A stretch of DNA of 31,794 nt from Acidimicrobiales bacterium (GTDB taxonomy: Bacteria > Actinomycetota > Acidimicrobiia > Acidimicrobiales > Poriferisodaliceae), in the NCBI GenBank assembly GCA_020631315.1, contig JAHDHM010000002.1:3357-35150 (forward strand), read 5' to 3'. Position numbers and translations under genes: made by a program. Shown here one piece after another: positions 1 to 7,076 of this stretch (its first letter is position 1; each line of letters opens with the position of its first letter). The notes under the pieces were generated by a model. That model had not been told where the DNA came from. It ran no database searches and saw only the letters and a list, made by a program, of their open reading frames with translations.

Positions 1-18
1 GGAACAGCGGCCTGAGGA

Positions 19-303
19 TCAGAGGTCGGCGCCGACTCTCAGGATGGCGGCGTCGGCTTCGTCGGGCGAGCAGTTGGTCTCGCGGCAGATGGTTTCCTGG
101 AGGTCGGCACCCAGGTAGCCGAGGTTGCGGAGTCGGATCGCCGTCCAGTGCAGTTCGTGACGGCGGGTGCGCAACTCGGTTCGGCGGGACACTCGCTGTA
201 CGGCGAGTGCACGCTGGCCGATCGTGAAGATGATGGCGGCTACGCCGAGCGACAACATCAGCGCCAGGGTCATTGCGCCCAGAGTGGTGAAGAGGTCCGA
301 CAC
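19..303 (-). CDS. Small single-pass membrane protein of unknown function
   Basis: A 94-residue frame read from a GTG at 303 to a TGA at 19. Residues about 8-27 form one hydrophobic segment (LGAMTLALMLSLGVAAIIF), followed by a basic stretch (RRTELRTRRHE) that suggests the C-terminal part is cytoplasmic. It lies 34 bp downstream of the SURF1 gene on the same strand, so the two are probably co-transcribed, but I see no family that would give a function. No clear Shine-Dalgarno precedes the GTG; an ATG at 273 lies inside the hydrophobic segment and would truncate it. An overlapping frame reaching up to 726 is mostly a shadow of SURF1. Confidence 0.55.
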   Translation of the reverse strand: MSDLFTTLGAMTLALMLSLGVAAIIFTIGQRALAVQRVSRRTELRTRRHELHWTAIRLRNLGYLGADLQETICRETNCSPDEADAAILRVGADL

Positions 304-337
304 GGCGGGTTGTCTATCACCCACAGTGGTGGCGACG

Positions 338-1138
338 TCAAGGGGTCGGGTGTTCTGCCCCGACGGTGTCGCTGTCGGCGGGCGGGGGTTCTGCCGGTGT
401 CGCATCGTCGGCCGTCTGCGGGTCGCGGGCCTGGCGCCGGAGCACCAGCGGGTAGCCGATGATCCCGATGGCGGCGAACACGAACCACTGGAAGGCGTAA
501 CCCAGGTGAGGTCCGGGGTCGCTCGGCAGCGGTTCGACCGGACGAAGTGCACTGTCGGCGGGGACCGCGACCCGCTGGTCGATGTACAGCTCGACGAGAT
601 CGATGTCGGTCTGCTGCTGGATCCGGCCGACATCGACCCGCAGCATCGAGGTGAGCACACCGCCCGAGGGGTCGCTCGCCTGGAAACGTCCGGGTTCCTG
701 CGATGCCCGCAGTTGTCCGGCGACACGGGCCGATGACATCGGCGGATCGATCAAGGCGGGGTCTCGGGTCTCGCAGTTGACGATGTCGAGCCAACCCCGG
801 TTGACGACGATGCCGAACCCGTCACCGAGGTCGAGGGTGCCGATCAGGTGGCAGCCTGGTTGGCCCTCGAAGCTGCGGCCTGAGATGACGATGGTCTCGC
901 CGATCCAGCTGCCGTCGACGTCGACGAGACGCAACTCGATGTCGTCGGGTGAGCTGGTGGTCAGTTCGCTGAAGCTGACCGGCGCCTGCTGCTCGCGGCG
1001 CTCCAACCGGTCGTTGAGGTCAGCACGCCACTGATGTCGTGACAGCTGCCAGAAACCGGCGGCGATGAACGACACGACGAGCACGGTGGCGAGGACGTGG
1101 CCCACGATCCACTTGGGCTGCCGAGCGAACGAGTACAC
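338..1138 (-). CDS. SURF1 family protein, cytochrome oxidase assembly factor
   Basis: A 266-residue protein starting at GTG 1138. It has the SURF1 layout: an N-terminal membrane helix (about residues 11-30) ending in GFWQLSRHQWR, a soluble domain containing IVVNRGWL, and a C-terminal helix beginning LGYAFQWFVFAAIG. These three motifs are hallmarks of the family, which in mitochondria and proteobacteria helps insert heme a into cytochrome c oxidase subunit I; the actinobacterial members are presumed to do the same. The C-terminal tail is proline- and acid-rich and disordered. No Shine-Dalgarno is visible, but a TAGCGT -10 ends 6 nt before the GTG, pointing to a leaderless mRNA. The small membrane gene downstream may be in the same transcript. 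Confidence 0.9.
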   Translation of the reverse strand: MYSFARQPKWIVGHVLATVLVVSFIAAGFWQLSRHQWRADLNDRLERREQQAPVSFSELTTSSPDDIELRLVDVDGSWIGETIVISGRSFEGQPGCHLIGTLDLGDGFGIVVNRGWLDIVNCETRDPALIDPPMSSARVAGQLRASQEPGRFQASDPSGGVLTSMLRVDVGRIQQQTDIDLVELYIDQRVAVPADSALRPVEPLPSDPGPHLGYAFQWFVFAAIGIIGYPLVLRRQARDPQTADDATPAEPPPADSDTVGAEHPTP

Positions 1139-1144
1139 GCTCGA

Positions 1145-1170
1145 ACGCTACCGAGCAGGCGAGCTAGCGT
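1145..1170. promoter_or_regulatory. Divergent pair of leaderless promoters (TAGCGT -10 on both strands)
   Basis: The gap between the SURF1 start (GTG 1138, minus) and the acetyltransferase start (GTG 1178, plus) is only 39 bp. It contains TAGCGT on the minus strand at 1150-1145, 6 nt before GTG 1138, and TAGCGT on the plus strand at 1165-1170, 7 nt before GTG 1178. Both fit the actinobacterial TAnnnT -10, and the spacing puts transcription starts at or next to the start codons. Neither gene has a Shine-Dalgarno. No convincing -35 is seen on either strand. Confidence 0.55.
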
Positions 1171-1177
1171 CTCGCCG

Positions 1178-1912
1178 GTGTTGGAAGCATGCGCGCGCGG
1201 TCTCACCGAGGCCTGGTGTCACATGGCGTCGTTCCTGCCGAACGGCCGGGTCGATCAGGTGCCCGGAGGCACGCTCGTGTCGACGGATGCGCCGACGGAG
1301 GACCTTCGCGGTCCGCTGACGCTCGACCACGACGCCGGCGACGACACCCTGACCGCGGCCTCGGCGCTGACGACGGCACAAGGTCGGCTGCTCGCCGTCG
1401 ACGCGGTACTCGGCATCGCCGACGAGCTCCGGCAGACGTTCGCAGCGCGTGGCTGGCGGCAGGTGACGGACCGGCGGCTGATGGCATCCCACGTGGACGG
1501 GCTGGTGGACGCGCCTCATCAGGCGGTCATCGCCGGACCGGAACACGTCGAGACCATGCGGTCGTTGCAGATCGAGGCCTTCCGGCTGGACCCGGCCGCC
1601 GCCGACGTGCTCGTGTCCGCTGCTTCGGTCGCCGCGAGCCCACACGCCGTGGTGCTCGACGGCGAGACCGCGATCGCCATGGCCACTGCTCACCCGACGC
1701 CGTCGGGTATCGGTGTCTTCGGCGTCGCGACTCGCCGGGCCCGTCGGCGTGAAGGTCTGGCGACCGCTGCCGTCGCCACCGCGGTGCGAACCGCGACCGA
1801 CCTGACGCCGGCGCGGACGGCCTGGTTGCAGGCGAACGACGACGTTGCGGGGGCGTACGTGCCGATGGGGTTCGCCGCCATCAGCCGTTCGGAGGTGTGG
1901 CTCGATGTCTGA
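1178..1912 (+). CDS. GNAT family N-acetyltransferase
   Basis: A 244-residue protein. The C-terminal half carries the GNAT acetyl-CoA region: GIGVFGVATRRARRREGLATA matches motif A (strand, then the R-x-x-G/A pyrophosphate loop), and it ends with the usual strand pair (TAWLQANDDVAGAYVPMGF). The N-terminal half (ACARGLTEAWCHMASFLPNG) resembles a family of actinobacterial GNAT proteins of unknown substrate. The start is placed at GTG 1178 because the frame upstream would run into the SURF1 start, and because a TAGCGT -10 lies 7 nt before it; ATG 1223 is an alternative. The stop overlaps the next gene's ATG by 8 nt, so it is coupled to the CapA-like lipoprotein. Confidence 0.8.
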   Translation: MLEACARGLTEAWCHMASFLPNGRVDQVPGGTLVSTDAPTEDLRGPLTLDHDAGDDTLTAASALTTAQGRLLAVDAVLGIADELRQTFAARGWRQVTDRRLMASHVDGLVDAPHQAVIAGPEHVETMRSLQIEAFRLDPAAADVLVSAASVAASPHAVVLDGETAIAMATAHPTPSGIGVFGVATRRARRREGLATAAVATAVRTATDLTPARTAWLQANDDVAGAYVPMGFAAISRSEVWLDV

Positions 1913-3203
1913 TCTCCGGGTGCGTGCTGCGGCGATGGCAGGCGCCTTGCTCGTGGCTGCGTGCTCCGGTGGTGTCACGACGGTCGCGCCCATCCCGACG
2001 ACGGTCGCTCCGACCACGCTGCCGGCGACCACCACGACGACGACCGCAGCACCGACGACGACCACCACGGTGCCGACCACGACGACCGAGCCGACCACCA
2101 CGACCGAGCCTCCGCCCGTCGAGTGGAACCTGCTTGCAGGCGGCGACGTCCTCATGGACCGGACTGCACCGGCCGGCATCGACCCGTTCGCCGGTCTGGA
2201 GCCGTTGCTGTCCAGTGCCGACCTGGCGCTGGTGAACGTCGAGATGGCGATCTCAGACCGCGGTGTGGCAGTGCCCGGAAAGCAGTTCACGTTCCGGGCG
2301 CCTCCGGTCGCGGCCGAGATCATCGCCGATGCAGGTATCGACGTGGCGACGCTGGCGAACAACCACGCGAGGGACTTCGGTGCCGATGCGTTGCTGGACA
2401 CCGTCGAGTTGCTGGAGGCCCAGGGCGTGGCCACGATCGGCGCCGGTGCCACCTCGACCGATGCGTTCACCCCGGCGGTGCTGACCGTGGGACCCGAAGG
2501 GCAGGAGATCACGGTCGCGTTCATCGGCGCCAACCTCGTGATGCCGAGCGGGTTCGCCGCCACGTCGACTCGAGCAGGTGTGGCCGACGGCAACGATCGT
2601 GACCGCGTCATCGCCAACGTGCGCGTCGCGGCAGAAGCCAACGACGTGGTGATCGCCACCCTCCACTGGGGCATCGAGCGCGACACCTGCCCCCAGAGCA
2701 CCCACGAACGTTTCGCCCAGCAGCTGCTGGACGCCGGCGCCACCGCCGTCATCGGACACCATCCGCACGTGTTGCAGCCCGTCGAGTTCCTCGACGGCAA
2801 GGTCGTCGCGTTCTCGCTCGGGAACTTCGCCTGGCATCCGCGCAACACGATCACCGGCGACACGGCGCTGCTCGAGCTGTCGTTCGTCGACGATCAGCTC
2901 GTCGACGTCGTGGCCCACCCGCATGTACTCGACGCGAACGGCGCACCGGTTCCGATCGCCGAAGGTTCTCGGTTCGACCGGATCAACGACATCGTGAGTG
3001 GTGACTGCGCACGCCACGACCCGCCGCCGATCACGACGCCACCGACGACCGAGGCACCGACGGACACGACCTCGCCCACGGACACCACATCGCCCACCGA
3101 CACCACGATGCCGACCGAGACGCCGCCGACGACCGCCGCCCCCGAGACGACAGCACCTGCCACCACCGCGCCGCCGCCGACGACGGCCGCACAGGACGGC
3201 TGA
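1905..3203 (+). CDS. CapA-family lipoprotein (metallophosphatase-like, PGA synthesis type)
   Basis: A 432-residue exported lipoprotein. Residues 1-20 form a lipoprotein signal ending LLVAAC with Cys20 as the lipidation site. A Thr/Pro/Ala linker (about 24-72) leads to a CapA/PgsA-type domain (about 73-365): WNLLAGGDVLMDR, LALVNVEMAIS, ATLANNHARDFG, ATLHWGIE, IGHHPHVLQ and AFSLGNFAW are its conserved metal-site and fold motifs. A second Thr/Pro-rich tail (about 372-430) ends the protein. The family includes poly-gamma-glutamate capsule proteins; many members outside capsule operons have no known substrate, and no pgsB/C genes are present here. ATG 1905 was chosen because it begins the signal peptide and overlaps the upstream stop, indicating translational coupling. 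It converges on the S9 peptidase with 22 bp between stops. Confidence 0.88.
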   Translation: MSDLRVRAAAMAGALLVAACSGGVTTVAPIPTTVAPTTLPATTTTTTAAPTTTTTVPTTTTEPTTTTEPPPVEWNLLAGGDVLMDRTAPAGIDPFAGLEPLLSSADLALVNVEMAISDRGVAVPGKQFTFRAPPVAAEIIADAGIDVATLANNHARDFGADALLDTVELLEAQGVATIGAGATSTDAFTPAVLTVGPEGQEITVAFIGANLVMPSGFAATSTRAGVADGNDRDRVIANVRVAAEANDVVIATLHWGIERDTCPQSTHERFAQQLLDAGATAVIGHHPHVLQPVEFLDGKVVAFSLGNFAWHPRNTITGDTALLELSFVDDQLVDVVAHPHVLDANGAPVPIAEGSRFDRINDIVSGDCARHDPPPITTPPTTEAPTDTTSPTDTTSPTDTTMPTETPPTTAAPETTAPATTAPPPTTAAQDG

Positions 3204-3210
3204 GGCTGTC

Positions 3211-3236
3211 GGTCAGAGGTGGTGGTCAGAGGTGGC
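3211..3236. repeat. Short tandem repeat covering a stop codon
   Basis: Two adjacent 13-bp units, GGTCAGAGGTGGT and GGTCAGAGGTGGC, sit at the convergent ends of the CapA-like and S9 peptidase genes. The second unit contains the S9 peptidase stop (TGA on the minus strand at 3228-3226). The first is a duplicate of the same last-codons-plus-stop segment, out of frame with the gene. Confidence 0.6.
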
Positions 3237-5115
3237 GGATGTCGAGCTCGAGCTCGGAGCTCGGATCGGCGCCCATCACACGTGCGAAGAACACGTACTC
3301 GGCTTCGAGTGCCTGCTCGATGTTCTCGGCGCGCCGGAACCCGTGGGACTCGTTCGGGAACAACAGGTAGGCGTGAGGAACGCCGCGCTGGTCCAATGCG
3401 TCGACCATCGCTTCGGCCTGGTTGGGTGGCACGACCGGATCCTCGCCGCCCTGCAGCACGATCATCGGTGTGGCGAGGCGTTCGGTCGCATGGATCGGTG
3501 ACCGTTCCCGATAGACGTCGGCGTCCTGGGGCCACCGGCCGATGAGGCCGTCCAGATAGCGCGACTCGAACTTGTGGGTGTCACGGGCCAACGCCTCGAG
3601 ATCGCCGATGCCGTAGCGCGAGGCCCCAGCGGCGAACACGTCGTGGAACGTCACGGCGCACAAGGTGGTGTAGCCGCCTGCCGAGCCTCCCTTGATGAAC
3701 AGCTGCTCGGCGTTCACCTTGCCGTCGTCGACGAGATGCCGGGCGACGGCGATGCAGTCGTCGACGTCGGCGATGCCCCAGACACCGGACAACGCCTCGC
3801 GCATCTCGCGCCCGTAGCCCGTGGAGCCTCGGTAGTTGACGTCGGCCACAGCGAAGCCGCGCTGTGTCCAGAACTGGATCGAGCGGTCGAAGCCGCCGCG
3901 GGCGGCGCCGGTCGGTCCGCCGTGTCCGAGGACCAGCAGTGGCGGTGCCGTGTCGGCCGGACCTTCGTACCGGGCCGACGTGGGCAGGTAGACCAGCGCG
4001 CGTGGCGCGGTCGGACCGTCGCCGACGACCACGTGTGATGCGACGCTGATGTCGTCGACCTCGATGTCGATCTCTGCGTCGCGCAGGACGTCGGTCGAGC
4101 CGTCGATACCGATCGCGACGATCCGTTGTGGGGCCGTCGCCTCCCACACGACGGCCAGCAGCCGATCGCCGTCGGGGGCGATGGGGCCGAACTCGGTGAA
4201 CGGCACGTCGAGCCGATGCAGTGTCCGGTCACGGACCTCGCAGAGGTGCGCGACACCGTCGCGTTGTTCGACGACCATGAGTCGGCCGTCGACCATCGCC
4301 ATCGACGACATGCCGAAGACCCATGGCGGCAGGCCGACCTCGACGTCGCCGTCGACGAGTGGCCGGCAGCCGGAGCCGTCGAGCGCGACCTCGACGGGAA
4401 CCCACCAGCCGTTCGGGTCGGCGATGGCGAGGAGCGCGTCGCCCCGCCACATCGGTTGCTGGGTCGACGTTCCGGTCAGGATCACCCGGTCGTTGCTCGG
4501 TGCCGAACCAGCGGTCCAGTCGACGAGGTGCAGTTCCGTGTCGTCCCACGGCATGCCCGGGTGGTCCCAGGCGATGTAGGCCACGACACCCAGGTCGGGG
4601 TGCGGTCGTGGGCTGGAGTAGAAGTCGTGACCCGAGGCGACGACGGCGACCTCGCCGGTGGACCGATCGATGGCGACGAGGTCGTTGACCGGTTCGTTGC
4701 CGAGACCGTGGCGCTCGCGGATGGCCAGGATCGCGGGGCCGGCGTCGACGAGATCACCGAAACGTGTGTCGTCGTGGTGGAGCGTCAGCTGGCGATCGCC
4801 GTCGGCGTCGACGAGATGCACGTGCTGATCGGTGGCCTCGACGTAGGCGATGGTGCCGTCGTCGAGCACGTTCCAGGAGCCCCCGTCGTACTCGTGGACC
4901 CGCGAACGGACGTTCGCGTCGGGGCCCAACAGGTCGCGGACACCGTTCTCGGAACGTTCGACAAGCGTGCCGCGCCCGCCTTCGGTCGGACGCCCTTCCC
5001 ACCACACGACGTTGTCGTGTCGGCCTTTGACGCCTGAGAGCCGAACGCTCGCCGTGGCGATCGAGGCCGCGCTGAGGTCGCTCGGCCACTCTCCATACTT
5101 TCGGGTCGCTTTCAT
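3226..5115 (-). CDS. S9 family peptidase (prolyl oligopeptidase/acylaminoacyl-peptidase type)
   Basis: A 629-residue cytoplasmic serine peptidase; no signal peptide. Residues about 20-350 form the beta-propeller (repeated short blades such as HLVDADGDRQLTL), and about 385-615 the alpha/beta-hydrolase domain. The catalytic triad is visible: Ser478 in GGSAGG, Asp559 in GGEDPVV and His591 in NESHGF; LLVLGHGGPTG supplies the oxyanion region. Family members cleave oligopeptides or acylated N-terminal residues; the exact specificity cannot be read from sequence. The start is ATG 5115 (MKATRKYGEW); a long in-frame extension to 5775 would run through the small-RNA region and xseB and is rejected. A purine-rich stretch (AAGAAGAGAAG) lies just upstream. 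It is the last gene of the minus block and separated from xseB by 230 bp. Confidence 0.9.
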   Translation of the reverse strand: MKATRKYGEWPSDLSAASIATASVRLSGVKGRHDNVVWWEGRPTEGGRGTLVERSENGVRDLLGPDANVRSRVHEYDGGSWNVLDDGTIAYVEATDQHVHLVDADGDRQLTLHHDDTRFGDLVDAGPAILAIRERHGLGNEPVNDLVAIDRSTGEVAVVASGHDFYSSPRPHPDLGVVAYIAWDHPGMPWDDTELHLVDWTAGSAPSNDRVILTGTSTQQPMWRGDALLAIADPNGWWVPVEVALDGSGCRPLVDGDVEVGLPPWVFGMSSMAMVDGRLMVVEQRDGVAHLCEVRDRTLHRLDVPFTEFGPIAPDGDRLLAVVWEATAPQRIVAIGIDGSTDVLRDAEIDIEVDDISVASHVVVGDGPTAPRALVYLPTSARYEGPADTAPPLLVLGHGGPTGAARGGFDRSIQFWTQRGFAVADVNYRGSTGYGREMREALSGVWGIADVDDCIAVARHLVDDGKVNAEQLFIKGGSAGGYTTLCAVTFHDVFAAGASRYGIGDLEALARDTHKFESRYLDGLIGRWPQDADVYRERSPIHATERLATPMIVLQGGEDPVVPPNQAEAMVDALDQRGVPHAYLLFPNESHGFRRAENIEQALEAEYVFFARVMGADPSSELELDIRHL

Positions 5116-5148
5116 CCGTGACTTCTCTTCTTTTCCTGGTGCTCCGCG

Positions 5149-5177
5149 TTGACACTCGCGGGAGCTGTCCGTAGCCT
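5149..5177 (+). promoter_or_regulatory. Consensus sigma-A-type promoter for a small RNA
   Basis: A perfect TTGACA -35 at 5149-5154, a 17-bp spacer and a TAGCCT -10 at 5172-5177 on the plus strand. No plus-strand protein gene lies downstream; the next plus-strand feature is a pair of hairpins ending in an intrinsic terminator. The predicted transcription start is near 5184. Confidence 0.7.
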
Positions 5178-5183
5178 GACGTT

Positions 5184-5301
5184 CGCTTCGCACGGTGCAC
5201 ATCGCACCGAGGTGTGCGCTCCGAACTTCCCACCGGTTCGTGAGCGCCCGCAGATGGGCGGAGGGAGGACCCACCGACTCCCTCCGCCCATCGCACTTTT
5301 T
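5184..5301 (+). ncRNA. Candidate small RNA with two CCCACC loops (6C RNA-like)
   Basis: An approximately 118-nt RNA predicted between a consensus promoter and a terminator, on the strand opposite to both flanking genes. Hairpin 1 (5216-5247) pairs GCGCTCCGAAC with GTTCG-GAGCGC (11 bp, one bulged U at 5241) around the loop TTCCCACCG. Hairpin 2 (5255-5290) is a perfect 13-bp stem, TGGGCGGAGGGAG, with loop GACCCACCGA, followed by TCGCACTTTTT. A weaker 6-bp hairpin (CGGTGC/GCACCG, 5193-5209) lies near the 5' end. Two hairpins with C-rich loops, the second being the terminator, is the layout of the actinobacterial 6C RNA, but here the C run is interrupted by A, so membership is inferred, not shown. 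C-rich loops in small RNAs commonly pair with G-rich ribosome-binding sites. No open reading frame of credible quality overlaps it. Confidence 0.7.
5255..5301 (+). terminator. Intrinsic terminator of the small RNA
   Basis: A perfect 13-bp GC-rich stem (5255-5267 with 5278-5290), a 10-nt loop and a T run at 5297-5301. The T run is only on the plus-strand 3' side, so it is directional. It is the only hairpin in the window with a clear U tail. Confidence 0.8.
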
Positions 5302-5345
5302 GCGTCGCTGCGTCGCTGTGCCGCATGCCGGAGGCCTGTCGGCGC

Positions 5346-5552
5346 TCAGTCCTCGGTGGCGTCGAGCCCGTCGACGATGCGTTCGACCTCGACCCGGGCG
5401 CGATCGATGCGTCCACGGCAGATCTCGATGAGCTGCGAGGCGCGTTCGACGCGGGTCGCGAGTCCGTCGATGTCGAGGTCGTCCGACTCGAGGGCGGCGA
5501 TGATGCCGTCGAGTTCTTCGGCGGCAGCGCTGTAGGTGATGTCGTCGGTCAC
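5346..5552 (-). CDS. xseB: Exodeoxyribonuclease VII small subunit
   Basis: A 68-residue acidic helical protein with the XseB pattern: YSAAAEELDGIIAALESDDLDIDGLATRVERASQLIEICRGR in order, i.e. the -EEL--I---LE---L-ID-L---V--A--LI--C---L- signature. XseB binds the XseA large subunit to form exonuclease VII, which digests single-stranded DNA in repair. It starts at GTG 5552, and its GTGA overlaps the xseA stop (5551-5549), a translationally coupled pair in the normal family order xseA-xseB. Its end converges on the small RNA terminator 44 bp away. Confidence 0.93.
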   Translation of the reverse strand: MTDDITYSAAAEELDGIIAALESDDLDIDGLATRVERASQLIEICRGRIDRARVEVERIVDGLDATED

Positions 5553-6976
5553 TGATCGTCCTGAGTTGGGTCGTGATGGGAGGGTCGGGTGTTCGATGTC
5601 GCGTCGGGACGCACCTCGTCGACGATGGTCGCCACATCACCGTCACGAAGTCGTGTGACGAGCCGGTCGCCGACGGCGAGGCCGTCGAGATCTTGGACGA
5701 CTCGGCCGTCCGCGGTGCGGGTGATGGAGTAGCCGAGCTCGAGCGTCCGGGCGGGATCCATCGCACGGGCCACACGCGCCGTGCTGTCGAGCTGCCGGTC
5801 GGCGTCGGTGAGGGTTCGTCGTGCCGCGGCGATCACGGCTCGGCGACGCGTGTCGAGCGTGTCGTCGGCGCGGCGCACTCGTTGACGGGAGATGGCGTCG
5901 AGTGTCGTCGACTGGCGGACGACGTTCGCGTCGGCCGCGGCGATGGCCCGACGGCTCGACGCCGCGACGATCGCCCGTCGCCGGTCGAGGCGGTGTTCGA
6001 CCTCGGCGAGCGCATGGCCGGCTGAGCGGGCCACCCGGTTCGCTCGGGCCGACGCCAACGCCGCAGCGCCGTCGATCTGTCGCCGAGCCGACGCAGCCAC
6101 GGCCGCGGCAGCCCGGTCGATGCCCATGCGGAACACGCCGACGTCGTTGACCAGCGCTGCCGCGCATGCAGTCGGTGTCTTCCAGGAGGCGTGGGCGACC
6201 TGGTCGGCCACGGAGAGATCGATGTCATGACCGACGCCCACGTGTACCGGCACCGGTGCGTCGACGATGGCTCGGGCGACGGCCATCTGGTCGAACGCGA
6301 TGAGGTCACCGCGGGAACCTCCGCCGCGCACGACGGCGATGACGTCGATGTCGGCCAGGGCGACCATGCGGATCGAGTCGGCGATCATGTCGTGAGCGTC
6401 GAGACCCTGGACGCGGGTGTCGGCGAGCACGATCTCGAAGGCGAAGGGGCTGTTCCGGAGCTCGCCGACGAAATCATGGTGGGCGGCACTGCCGGCGCTG
6501 GTGACCAGCCCGATGCGTAGCGGCACGAGCGGCGCCGGGAGCTCACGGTTGCGGTGCAGCACGCCCTCGGCGGCGAGGGTCCGCACGACGGCGTCGCGGA
6601 CGCTGGCCAGCTGACCCAGCGTGTGGCGTGGATCGATGGCGTTCATCATGAACTGCACCCGCCCTTGCGGCGGGTAGTACTCGACACGGCCCCGGATCCG
6701 GACGTCGAGTCCGTCCTCCAGACGCAGATCGCCGACCTTCTTCAGCACTGCTTCGATGCCACGCAGGGGACCCCGGAACGCGACGACGCTGATGGTCGGG
6801 TCCTGGCCTCGCCCGGCGGCTGCGTCGTCGACGAGGTCGAAGTAGAGGTGACCGGCCGGTGACCTGCGTAGACCGCGGATCTGGCCGCGTACCCAACACT
6901 GGTCGGGGAAGGCGTCGGCCAACGCCAGCGACACGCCCGCACACAGTTCCTCGACGGTCCACGTGTGCACGCTCAA
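5549..6976 (-). CDS. xseA: Exodeoxyribonuclease VII large subunit
   Basis: A 475-residue protein. An N-terminal OB-fold (about 1-105: CWVRGQIRGL, AGHLYFDLVDD, RGRVEYYPPQGRVQF) is followed by the catalytic domain (about 145-275: RIGLVTSAGSAAHHDF, VVRGGGSRGDLIAFD, VHVGVGHDIDLSVADQVA, SWKTPTACA) and a long arginine/alanine-rich coiled coil (about 280-415) used to hold XseB. The C-terminal strand region ARTLELGYSITRTADG is also typical. The start is set at TTG 6976 because GAGGAAG lies 10 nt before it and the family begins about six residues before TWTVEEL; GTG 6970 is an alternative. It follows the ABC exporter by 100 bp on the same strand; that gap shows nothing I can name. Confidence 0.93.
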   Translation of the reverse strand: MSVHTWTVEELCAGVSLALADAFPDQCWVRGQIRGLRRSPAGHLYFDLVDDAAAGRGQDPTISVVAFRGPLRGIEAVLKKVGDLRLEDGLDVRIRGRVEYYPPQGRVQFMMNAIDPRHTLGQLASVRDAVVRTLAAEGVLHRNRELPAPLVPLRIGLVTSAGSAAHHDFVGELRNSPFAFEIVLADTRVQGLDAHDMIADSIRMVALADIDVIAVVRGGGSRGDLIAFDQMAVARAIVDAPVPVHVGVGHDIDLSVADQVAHASWKTPTACAAALVNDVGVFRMGIDRAAAAVAASARRQIDGAAALASARANRVARSAGHALAEVEHRLDRRRAIVAASSRRAIAAADANVVRQSTTLDAISRQRVRRADDTLDTRRRAVIAAARRTLTDADRQLDSTARVARAMDPARTLELGYSITRTADGRVVQDLDGLAVGDRLVTRLRDGDVATIVDEVRPDATSNTRPSHHDPTQDDQ

Positions 6977-7076
6977 CGTCGCTCGTCTTCCTCGGGCATG
7001 GGCACAGTCTTCACGACACCTGTGACAGGCCGGTGCATCGTCGCCGTGGATGGCCGGGAAGTGTGCGACGAACGTC

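Noticed and set aside
2020..2120. ACC/ACG-rich low-complexity DNA considered as a regulatory microsatellite
   Set aside because: It is in frame and codes the Thr/Pro linker after the CapA-like lipobox; a similar tail is at 3045-3190.
3226..3700. Frame breaks in the S9 peptidase
   Set aside because: The frame is continuous and the full Ser-Asp-His triad is present.
5116..5775. N-terminal extension of the S9 peptidase frame
   Set aside because: It would run through the small RNA and xseB and gives Arg/Thr-rich sequence; the family start is at ATG 5115.
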